Source of the DNA: Ruminococcus flavefaciens 007c
GTDB lineage: Bacteria; Bacillota; Clostridia; Oscillospirales; Ruminococcaceae
Assembly (NCBI RefSeq): GCF_000571935.1
Contig: NZ_ATAX01000016.1
Coordinates: 124,001 to 188,000, forward strand
Length of the DNA stretch: 64,000 nt
Direction of reading: 5' to 3'
Part shown: in pieces, positions 7,784 to 13,798 of the stretch
How positions within the stretch are numbered: position 1 is the stretch's first letter
How the letters are laid out: each line of letters opens with the position of its first letter
The notes under the pieces: model-generated
The model's database searches: none
Told to the model about the DNA's origin: nothing
What the model saw: the letters and a program-made list of their open reading frames with translations, nothing else
Position numbers and translations under genes: made by a program

Positions 7784-8174
7784 TATGATTGAAAAATACA
7801 AGGCTCTGATCGTTAAGACCGAATATGACAGAGAAAAAAAGGCTACCGAATACACCTGCGAATACGAAAAGGACGGCAGTAAACAGACTGCGTCTTTTTT
7901 CGGGGCTTCTTCAATGGCAGTAGAAGAAGGCAGCACCATAGAGATCACAGTGGAAGACGGGGTTATAACCGATACAAATATCGGACAGATCATTGGCGCT
8001 AATTCTATATTCATGCTGATTTGCCTGCTAATCTTTCTTGCAGCGATAATTCTTCTTTTTATCTGGTTCGTTAAAACCAAATACACCGCCGTCCGTATAT
8101 GTATAGCCGTATTCGCGGCAGCCTTCATCATACTTACGCATATACCCACAGGCTCCCGAAAGGACAAAAAATGA
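7776..8174 (+). CDS. Hypothetical membrane protein with two transmembrane helices
   Basis: About 132 residues. The first 70 are charged, with beta-like strands (YTCEYEKDGSKQTASFFG, STIEITVEDGVITDT). They are followed by two hydrophobic helices (SIFMLICLLIFLAAIILLFIW and YTAVRICIAVFAAAFIIL) and a short basic tail. This resembles the DUF3592-like small membrane proteins, but I cannot assign a function. The start is uncertain: ATGs occur at 7767, 7776 and 7785, the first two overlapping the ANTAR gene end. Its TGA overlaps the ATG of the next gene (ATGA), so the four genes from 5910 form one operon. Confidence 0.65.
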   Translation: MNDMIEKYKALIVKTEYDREKKATEYTCEYEKDGSKQTASFFGASSMAVEEGSTIEITVEDGVITDTNIGQIIGANSIFMLICLLIFLAAIILLFIWFVKTKYTAVRICIAVFAAAFIILTHIPTGSRKDKK

Positions 8175-8554
8175 ACATTGAACATATAGCAATGTACGTT
8201 GCCGATCTTGAGGCCGCACGGGACTTCTTCATAAAGTACCTCGACGCTTCATCAAACAGCGGCTACCATAACAAATCAACAGATTTCCGCTCGTATTTCC
8301 TCAGCTTCGACAGCGGTGCAAGGCTTGAGATAATGACTCGTCCACAGCTTGAAAGTTCCGCAAACGATACTGCCAGGCTTGGATATATCCATATCGCCTT
8401 CAGTCTCGGCAGCAGTGAGAAGGTAGACGAGCTTACTGCAAGGCTTAAAGCCGACGGATACGAAGTCCTCAGCGATCCGCGCACTACGGGCGACGGATAC
8501 TATGAGAGCTGTATCGTGGCAATTGAAGGAAATCAAATAGAACTTACAGTATAA
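8171..8554 (+). CDS. VOC (glyoxalase/bleomycin resistance) family protein
   Basis: 127 residues from the ATG at 8171, which overlaps the preceding TGA as ATGA. A longer in-frame extension upstream lies inside the previous gene and is not credible. The sequence has the two-module babbab VOC pattern: MNIEHIAMYVADLEAARDFF with the metal-ligand His, LSFDSGARLEIM, then GYIHIAFSLGS with the second His, and GYYESCIVAIEGNQIELTV with the final Glu. Such proteins bind a divalent metal and act as lyases, dioxygenases or resistance proteins. The substrate cannot be told from sequence. Confidence 0.85.
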   Translation: MNIEHIAMYVADLEAARDFFIKYLDASSNSGYHNKSTDFRSYFLSFDSGARLEIMTRPQLESSANDTARLGYIHIAFSLGSSEKVDELTARLKADGYEVLSDPRTTGDGYYESCIVAIEGNQIELTV

Positions 8555-8558
8555 AACA

Positions 8559-8590
8559 AGCCACCCGTCAATGCCGGGTGGCTGTTGTTA
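8559..8590. terminator. Bidirectional terminator between convergent genes
   Basis: AGCCACCCG (8559-8567) pairs with CGGGTGGCT (8575-8583). The - strand copy is followed by TTGTTTTAT, the + strand copy by GTTGTTATTT. It separates the + strand VOC operon from the convergent ECF sigma operon. Confidence 0.85.
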
Positions 8591-8872
8591 TTTCATTTCA
8601 CCAAATATAAGCCGCATGAGCCAGTAGCTCGATGCGCCTATGCCTTTAACTTCCTGCCATATAAGGACTCCCAGGAACAGCAGCGAGGCTGCAATCGCTA
8701 TCACGCTTATCAGTATCTGTATCTTTGTGAGATACTTCTCACGCATTTTCAGAGATATTACTATGACACCCAAAGCCAGAAGTATGCTTCCCACAGGAAG
8801 GCCAAAAAAACTAAGGGCAAAGGAGACTGCCGCAAGCGCTATCAGCGGTATATTAAACTTTCTCTCAGTCAT
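8588..8872 (-). CDS. Small membrane protein of the ECF sigma operon
   Basis: 94 residues from the ATG at 8872, which overlaps the end of the anti-sigma gene by 8 bases; the longer frame reaching 8953 runs inside that gene. The protein is almost wholly three hydrophobic helices (IPLIALAAVSFALSFFGLP, SILLALGVIVISL, ILISVIAIAASLLFLGVLI) with short charged turns. It resembles the generic DUF4190/small integral membrane type found after ECF sigma/anti-sigma pairs. It may be part of the envelope-stress response. No catalytic motif is seen. Confidence 0.7.
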   Translation of the reverse strand: MTERKFNIPLIALAAVSFALSFFGLPVGSILLALGVIVISLKMREKYLTKIQILISVIAIAASLLFLGVLIWQEVKGIGASSYWLMRLIFGEMK

Positions 8873-9524
8873 TTGAATCACGCTCCCATAATACATACTC
8901 TTTGTTGTTGACATCATCGTAATAGAAAAGCTTGACGATATCTTCCTTTTCACCTATGTCAAAAAGCTTCTGCTCGAAGCACTTTGAGCTTGCTCTGGGA
9001 TAGAACTCAAAGCTGTCTATCTTTCGCTGCTTCAGAGTAACGCCAAAGCCGTTTTTCTTTTCCCTATCAAAGCCCTTGTCATATCCCATATGATTGCCGT
9101 CAGTATCGCTTATGGTAGGAGATAAGCTGACAAATGACGAAGCTGCTCCTTTTACATTCAGCCATAATGCGCCGTCATGCTCGGTGACGCTGACGTTATC
9201 AATTATTTTGTACTTCTCCATATCCATTGACTTATCTGTATTGATAAGGTAGATAAGCCCCAGAAACAGAGCTCCGCATATTGCCAGAACGCTTATAATA
9301 CCCACAATGAGCTTCTCTATGCGCAGACGACTCTTTATGCGTTTAAGCACCTCTGCGTCCTTCTGCGGGCTTACAGACACGTTTTTACGGAGCTTTTCAA
9401 GCTCATTCTTACAGTCGGAGCACTCCTTTATATGCTCTTCAACTGCTTTTCTGCTCTCTTCACTGCACACATCATCTGCATACAGCGGAAGCAGGTCCTT
9501 AATCATATTACAGTTCTTGCTCAT
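8865..9524 (-). CDS. Anti-sigma factor with zinc-finger (zf-HC2) domain
   Basis: 219 residues. The N-terminus has the zf-HC2/ZAS motif His31-x3-Cys35-x2-Cys38 within a helical cytoplasmic domain that would hold the partner sigma factor. One membrane helix follows (about 71-94, LIVGIISVLAICGALFLGLIYL), then an outer domain of about 120 residues with beta character. The architecture is that of a transmembrane anti-sigma factor that releases sigma on envelope stress. Its ATG overlaps the sigma stop codon (ATGA), the usual arrangement for matched pairs. Confidence 0.9.
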   Translation of the reverse strand: MSKNCNMIKDLLPLYADDVCSEESRKAVEEHIKECSDCKNELEKLRKNVSVSPQKDAEVLKRIKSRLRIEKLIVGIISVLAICGALFLGLIYLINTDKSMDMEKYKIIDNVSVTEHDGALWLNVKGAASSFVSLSPTISDTDGNHMGYDKGFDREKKNGFGVTLKQRKIDSFEFYPRASSKCFEQKLFDIGEKEDIVKLFYYDDVNNKEYVLWERDSND

Positions 9525-10009
9525 TTCTGTACCTCCAGTTCTTCTATTATCTTCAGCTTTGCGCGGTGGAACGTCACTCGTGCCCAGCTCTCGGTCCTGC
9601 CGAATATATCTCCGATCTGCCTGAAGCTCAGTTCCCCGAATACTCTCAGGGTAAAGACCTCCTTATGCGGCTCACCGAGGGTATGAAGAATGCGGTGTAT
9701 CTCCATTGACTGATCTGAGTCGGCTATCATATCCTCAAAAGAAGCTGTACTGTCAGGAAACGTATCAGGTATATCCTCTCCGGTATAACGTTTGCTCTTT
9801 TTAAAATGTGAGTAAAGCAAATTTTTTGCTATCTGACACAGCCAGACTCTTATATCGCAGTCTCCGCGGAAGCTGTCAACAGATTTAAGCGCTTTAAAAA
9901 ACGTCTCCTGAGTTATATCCTCAGCAAGCTGCTCGTCCGCAGACAAAGATCTGATATAAAGGTATACATCGTGGAAATAATCATTGTAGAGCTCTTCGAC
10001 CTTTTCCAT
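9521..10009 (-). CDS. ECF-type RNA polymerase sigma factor
   Basis: 162 residues from the ATG at 10009. That start has a GGCGGTGAG ribosome site; the frame extends upstream to a TTG at 10027 that lacks one. Region 2 is LYNDYFHDVYLYIRSL through DITQETFFKAL and the -10-binding FRGDCDIRVWLCQIAKNL. Region 4 is the helix-turn-helix LRVFGELSFRQIGDIFGRTE and SWARVTFHRAKLKI. Length and motifs match SigW/SigM-like extracytoplasmic-function factors. The cognate anti-sigma follows immediately. A self-regulated promoter may precede it (10034-10059). Confidence 0.92.
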   Translation of the reverse strand: MEKVEELYNDYFHDVYLYIRSLSADEQLAEDITQETFFKALKSVDSFRGDCDIRVWLCQIAKNLLYSHFKKSKRYTGEDIPDTFPDSTASFEDMIADSDQSMEIHRILHTLGEPHKEVFTLRVFGELSFRQIGDIFGRTESWARVTFHRAKLKIIEELEVQK

Positions 10010-10033
10010 TCTTCTCACCGCCTTCAACTATAA

Positions 10034-10059
10034 GACTACGCTGCATTACTTTCGTTACA
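10034..10059 (-). promoter_or_regulatory. Possible ECF-type autoregulatory promoter
   Basis: Reading the - strand, TGTAAC (10059-10054), a 16-base spacer, then AGTC (10037-10034). This is one mismatch from each half of the TGAAAC-N16-CGTC pattern used by SigW/SigM-class factors. It lies 24 bases upstream of the sigma start codon, where autoregulated promoters usually are. Confidence 0.45.
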
Positions 10060-10080
10060 GAAATTTCCAAAAATTTTTTT

Positions 10081-10118
10081 ATGAATAAAAAAGCTGCGGA
10101 TAAACGTCTATCCGCAGC
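10081..10118 (-). terminator. Rho-independent terminator after the zinc-ribbon protein gene
   Basis: On the - strand GCTGCGGATA and TATCCGCAGC form a perfect 10-bp stem with a 6-base loop (10118-10093), followed by TTTTTTATTC. It ends the efp-side transcript 23 bases after the stop codon at 10141. Confidence 0.92.
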
Positions 10119-10140
10119 CAGTTTACTGATAATAAACCGA

Positions 10141-10629
10141 TCACTTTTTCTCGGGCTCTTCGTCTTTTCCTTCGAAGTCCTCGATAGTAAGATCGTCATA
10201 ATCAAACTCAAGGAGCTCATCGCAATTGGGACAGTTTATGGAACCCTCTTCGATCATACCCTCATCAAGAAGAATAGTATCTCCGCAGGTAGGGCAGGTG
10301 ATCTCATAAAGCTCATCGTCCTCGTCATCAAAATCGAACTCGTCGTCATCCCAGTCATCGTCATCGTCGCAGGAATCACAATCGCCTTCGCACTCCTCGC
10401 AGTCCATATCCTCATAGAAATCGTCTTCAACTGCGCCGAGATCCTCATCAAGTATATCACAAAGCTCTGTAAGCTCGTCAACCTGTGACTGAAGATCCTC
10501 AACATAGAGTACCAGTTCGGACATTACCTCAGACATCTGAATAAGAGCCTTGCCCTCCTTAGTAGATGCGTCGATCTCAAGACCGTCGATAAGTCCCTGT
10601 AAATATGACATTTTCTCGGTAAGCTTCAT
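10141..10629 (-). CDS. CD1247-like N-terminal domain protein with acidic linker and zinc ribbon
   Basis: 162 residues in three parts. The N-terminal 60 residues form a helical coiled segment (MKLTEKMSYLQGLIDGLEID through YVEDLQSQVDELTEL), the form seen in Clostridia as the CD1247 N-terminal domain. The middle is very acidic with several Cys (CEECEGDCDSC, then D/E runs). The C-terminal part is a zinc ribbon with CPTC and CPNC pairs. The protein is commonly found beside efp in Clostridia, as here. Its function is unknown; a nucleic-acid or ribosome link is only suggested by the neighbour and the ribbon. Confidence 0.8.
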   Translation of the reverse strand: MKLTEKMSYLQGLIDGLEIDASTKEGKALIQMSEVMSELVLYVEDLQSQVDELTELCDILDEDLGAVEDDFYEDMDCEECEGDCDSCDDDDDWDDDEFDFDDEDDELYEITCPTCGDTILLDEGMIEEGSINCPNCDELLEFDYDDLTIEDFEGKDEEPEKK

Positions 10630-10675
10630 AACAAGCTCCTCCTCTCAGAATAATATCTTGAATATACTCAAGAGC

Positions 10676-11233
10676 TTATGCTCTTGACATATACTCGCCT
10701 GTTCTTGTGTCAACCTGGATTATCTCGCCTTCGTCGATGAAGAGCGGAACCTTGATCTCTGCGCCTGTCTCAAGAGTAGCAGGCTTTGTAGCGTTTGTAG
10801 CTGTATCGCCCTTGAAGCCGGGATCAGTCTGAGTAACCTTGAGCTCAACAAAGTTGGGGGGCTCTACGCCGAAAACGCTGCCCTTGTATGAAAGGATCTT
10901 GCAGATCATCTCTTCCTTAACGAACTTGAAGTTATCGCCGAGGATAGAAGCGCTGATCGGAACCTGCTCATATGTCTCAAGATCCATGAAATAGTACAGA
11001 TCGCCGTCGTTGTAGCTGTACTGCATATCCTTTCTCTCAACGAAAGCTGTCGGGAACTTAGCTGTGGGGTTGAAAGAAGTTTCAACAACTGAACCTGTAA
11101 TTACATTCTTGTATTTAGTTCTTACAAAAGCAGCTCCCTTACCGGGCTTAACGTGCTGGAATTCAATAACCTGAACTACCTGTCCGTCGAGCTCAAAGGT
11201 AACACCGTTTCTGAAATCTCCTGCTGAAATCAT
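10676..11233 (-). CDS. efp: Translation elongation factor P
   Basis: EF-P enters the ribosome between the P and E sites and relieves stalling on proline runs. At 185 residues the length is normal. The start at 11233 ([18 protein letters not shown]) has GGAGG 8 bases upstream; the longer frame upstream begins outside the conserved region. The KOW-like domain I has the tip loop [14 protein letters not shown] with the Lys that is modified in many bacteria. OB domains II and III follow, ending in [21 protein letters not shown]. It has its own promoter (11274-11302). Confidence 0.97.
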   Translation of the reverse strand: MISAGDFRNGVTFELDGQVVQVIEFQHVKPGKGAAFVRTKYKNVITGSVVETSFNPTAKFPTAFVERKDMQYSYNDGDLYYFMDLETYEQVPISASILGDNFKFVKEEMICKILSYKGSVFGVEPPNFVELKVTQTDPGFKGDTATNATKPATLETGAEIKVPLFIDEGEIIQVDTRTGEYMSRA

Positions 11234-11273
11234 TATAAATACCTCCGTATTTTTCAAATTAATATGATACTTT

Positions 11274-11302
11274 ATTTTATCACATTTCAGTAATTTTTGC
11301 AA
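11274..11302 (-). promoter_or_regulatory. Sigma-A promoter for efp
   Basis: On the - strand TTGCAA (11302-11297), a 17-base spacer, then TAAAAT (11279-11274). It lies between the pepP stop and the efp start, giving efp a transcription start independent of pepP. Confidence 0.65.
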
Positions 11303-11319
11303 TACCTAAAGCGAGATTA

Positions 11320-12384
11320 TTATAAATATATTAGATTTTTTGCACTTTTTGTCAAGTTTTTGCAGCCGTTTTCAGTTAAAATGACAAAATCCTCTATACG
11401 CACGCCGAATTTGCCTGCAATGTAGATACCGGGCTCCACCGTAACGACAGATCCCTCGTTGAGAGCAAGCTTGTAATTAGGGGAAGCATTGGGCTTTTCG
11501 TGTATCTCAAGGCCAACGCCGTGGCCGAGAGAATGACCGAAGCAGCTGCCGTAGCCTGCCTGCTCTATCACGTCCCTGGAGACCTTATCTAGGTCACAGC
11601 CGAGCACCCCGGCTTTTGCAGCTTCGAGACCTGCCAGCTGAGCATTGAGCACAGTATCGTAAACCTGCTTCATCTCGTCGGTAGGTTCTCCGACGCATAC
11701 AGTCCTTGTCATATCGCTGTGATAGCCGTTATATACAGCACCGAAGTCCATAAGGACGAAATCTCCCTTCTCCACCTTCTTATCGGACGGAACTCCGTGA
11801 GGCATGGAAGTATTTGCTCCCGAAAGAACTATGGTATCAAACGAAAGATCCTCCGCGCCGTATGCAAACATCAGGCGGTTCAGCTCCAGTGCGATCTCAC
11901 GCTCGGTAACTCCCGCCTTTATAAAGCCCAGAAGCTCATCAAATGCCTTTTCTGCTATATCCTGAGCTTTCTGTATACAAGTTATCTCATCGCTGTCCTT
12001 GATCATTCTGAGGGAAGCTATGGCATTGCTCAGAGAGTCATTGTGAACAAAGGTCATCTCTGTGAAAAAATGCTCATAGGCATTGAGCTCCTTGACGGTC
12101 ATGGTCTCGGACTCTATCGCCACAGACTTTGCGCCGTGTTTGTTCAGCAGCTCCATTATCTGCGGATATAGCTTCTTGGCCTCTATGACCTCAGCGTCCT
12201 TCACTGTTGCTCTCGCCTTTTCTATGTAACGGAAATCTATGAGCAGATAAGCTTTTTCAGGGAATGCAAGGACAACTCCTGCGGAGGATTTCATTCCTGT
12301 GAAGTATCTCCTGTTTATATCCGAGGTTATGAGCACGCAGTCAGCGGCTTCAAAGACCTCAAACAGTCTGTCAAATCTTGTCAT
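11320..12384 (-). CDS. pepP: Xaa-Pro aminopeptidase, M24 family
   Basis: 354 residues. It removes an N-terminal residue before proline, using two metal ions. The N-terminal creatinase-like domain (1-130) is followed by the pita-bread M24 domain. Its metal ligands are seen as FVLMDFGAVYNGYHSDMTRT (two Asp), GHSLGHGVGLEIHE (His, Glu) and VVTVEPGIYI with GVRIEDFV (Glu). ATG 12384 follows GAGAGGTG; a longer frame to 12423 overlaps aroQ and is not needed. The order aroQ-pepP-efp is common in Firmicutes and links the enzyme loosely to EF-P. Confidence 0.93.
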   Translation of the reverse strand: MTRFDRLFEVFEAADCVLITSDINRRYFTGMKSSAGVVLAFPEKAYLLIDFRYIEKARATVKDAEVIEAKKLYPQIMELLNKHGAKSVAIESETMTVKELNAYEHFFTEMTFVHNDSLSNAIASLRMIKDSDEITCIQKAQDIAEKAFDELLGFIKAGVTEREIALELNRLMFAYGAEDLSFDTIVLSGANTSMPHGVPSDKKVEKGDFVLMDFGAVYNGYHSDMTRTVCVGEPTDEMKQVYDTVLNAQLAGLEAAKAGVLGCDLDKVSRDVIEQAGYGSCFGHSLGHGVGLEIHEKPNASPNYKLALNEGSVVTVEPGIYIAGKFGVRIEDFVILTENGCKNLTKSAKNLIYL

Positions 12385-12394
12385 GCAGCACCTC

Positions 12395-12826
12395 TCAGAG
12401 CTCTGCAAGAGCCTGAACAGCAAGATAATAGCTGCCGAAGCCGAAGCCGCTTATGCTTCCTTTGCATACAGGAGCAATGACCGAATTGGAACGGAATTCA
12501 TCCCTTGCGAACACATTGCTGATATGAACTTCGATAACGGGTATCTTTATAGCAGCTATAGCGTCGCGTATAGCATAGCTGTAATGTGTGTATGCGCCTG
12601 CATTGAGGATAACGCCGTCAAAGGTATTTCTTGCGGCGTGGAGCTTGTCTATTATAGCTCCCTCATGGTTTGACTGGAAGATCTCACATTCCAGTCCCTG
12701 TTCCTTTGCACGGTCGATAATATTGCTGTTGAGGGTATCTATCCCTGCGCTGCCGTATACTCCCGGCTCGCGCTCTCCCAGCAGATTAAGGTTGGGACCG
12801 TGTATAACAAGTATCTTCTTTATCAT
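12395..12826 (-). CDS. aroQ: Type II 3-dehydroquinate dehydratase
   Basis: 143 residues, the usual size for the dodecameric type II enzyme that converts 3-dehydroquinate to 3-dehydroshikimate in aromatic amino acid synthesis. Motifs seen: the start IHGPNLNLLGEREPGVYG with the catalytic Arg/Tyr loop, QSNHEGAIIDKLH, GVILNAGAYTHYSYAIRDA with Asn and His, and VIEVHISNVFARDEFR. It ends 10 bases before pepP and begins 2 bases after yqeG, so the three are one transcript. Confidence 0.97.
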   Translation of the reverse strand: MIKKILVIHGPNLNLLGEREPGVYGSAGIDTLNSNIIDRAKEQGLECEIFQSNHEGAIIDKLHAARNTFDGVILNAGAYTHYSYAIRDAIAAIKIPVIEVHISNVFARDEFRSNSVIAPVCKGSISGFGFGSYYLAVQALAEL

Positions 12827-12828
12827 AT

Positions 12829-13368
12829 TTACTCCTTTGCTGTATTAACGAACTTTTTTGGCAGAAAAGGCCTCTCAAGCACTCTCTTGAAGCGTATGAA
12901 GCGTTTGCTTCTTGGCTCCATTTCAATAGGCTCAACGTAAAGCATTTTTACTCCCGAGAAATTGGCGCCCCATACATCCGTGAAGAGCTGGTCGCCGACA
13001 GCAGCAGTCTCCTCAGGGGAGAGCCCCATTTTCTTCATGGCAGCTTTATATCCTTTACTGAGCGGTTTTCCGCTGTCACTGACAAAATCAAGTCCCAGAG
13101 GCTCAGCGAAGGGCTTTACTCTCTCGGGATGATTATTTGAAACTATGATAAGCTTTATTCCGTTTGCCTTCATACTCTCCAGCCACTCGGCTATACCCTC
13201 TGCAGGCACAGGATTATCATGAGTGGTAAGGGTATTGTCCACATCGAGGATAAGACCTTTTATACCGTGTTTTTTCAGAAATGAAGGTTTTATGTCAACA
13301 GTTCTTCTGAATGCGAAATCAACGTCGGTTTTTGTTATTCTTTGTAAAAGGCTCAAGCTTCTTGTCAA
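12829..13368 (-). CDS. yqeG: YqeG family HAD-type phosphatase
   Basis: About 179 residues of the HAD IIIA type. The nucleophile motif is GLILDVDNTLT (about 39-49), the Ser motif IIVSNN, and the Lys/Asp motif is GKPLSKGYKAAMKKMGL with AVGDQLFTDVWGAN. YqeG proteins are tied to phosphatidylglycerophosphate dephosphorylation in some bacteria; the exact substrate here is unproven. No ATG occurs before the HAD motif. The candidates are TTG codons at 13368 (overlapping ACGGAG) and 13356 (12 bases from GGAG), so the N-terminus is uncertain by a few residues. Confidence 0.85.
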   Translation of the reverse strand: MTRSLSLLQRITKTDVDFAFRRTVDIKPSFLKKHGIKGLILDVDNTLTTHDNPVPAEGIAEWLESMKANGIKLIIVSNNHPERVKPFAEPLGLDFVSDSGKPLSKGYKAAMKKMGLSPEETAAVGDQLFTDVWGANFSGVKMLYVEPIEMEPRSKRFIRFKRVLERPFLPKKFVNTAKE

Positions 13369-13383
13369 CTCCGTTCTACAAAT

Positions 13384-13409
13384 GAAAAAGCGAGCCGCAG
13401 CCCGCTTTT
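13384..13409 (-). terminator. Terminator after rpsU
   Basis: On the - strand AAAAGCGGGC-TGCG-GCTCGCTTTTTC: a 10-bp stem including one G-U pair, a 4-base loop, and a T run overlapping the stem base. It lies 24 bases after the rpsU stop and before yqeG. Confidence 0.8.
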
Positions 13410-13433
13410 ATCAACATTAATAATTTCGCAAGA

Positions 13434-13607
13434 TCAATACTTACGCTTACGAGCTGCCTCAGACTTCTTCTTACGCTTTACCGAAGGCTTCTCGTAGTGC
13501 TCTCTCTTACGAACCTCAGCAATTACGCCGTCCTTTGCACATGATCTCTTAAATCTCTTAAGAGCTGTATCTAAAGACTCGTTTTTGCCAACACGAACTT
13601 CTGCCAC
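13434..13607 (-). CDS. rpsU: 30S ribosomal protein S21
   Basis: 57 residues: [20 protein letters not shown] at the N-terminus and a very basic C-terminus ([16 protein letters not shown]). S21 binds the 3' end of 16S rRNA on the platform of the small subunit and aids initiation. The start codon is GTG at 13607, 7 bases after a GGAGGG site; the frame extends further upstream but lacks S21 similarity there. The gene has its own promoter and a long leader (about 130 bases) and ends at a terminator, so it is transcribed alone. Confidence 0.97.
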   Translation of the reverse strand: MAEVRVGKNESLDTALKRFKRSCAKDGVIAEVRKREHYEKPSVKRKKKSEAARKRKY

Positions 13608-13742
13608 TAAATTTCCCTCCCTTGTCCAGAGGTTGATCGGAACAATGCTCCGACGCTCTATACTAATCACCCTAAGGGGTGTCAGTCAGCTCATACCCCA
13701 ATACATAGCAGAACTATAAATAGCTATAAAGAATATACTATA

Positions 13743-13771
13743 AGTTTACCATATTTTGCGTTGGTTGTCAA
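13743..13771 (-). promoter_or_regulatory. Sigma-A promoter for rpsU
   Basis: On the - strand TTGACA (13771-13766), a 17-base spacer, then TAAACT (13748-13743). The leader from here to the GTG start is about 130 bases and includes GGGGT/ACCCC pairing. Confidence 0.8.
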
Positions 13772-13798
13772 GCGTTTTTTTGCCTCAGAAAAATTTCG

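Noticed and set aside
13608-13798. A T-box or other tRNA-sensing leader for leuS
   Set aside because: leuS begins 19 bases after the upstream gene, with no space for a T-box; the 13.6-13.8 kb gap is downstream of leuS and belongs to rpsU.
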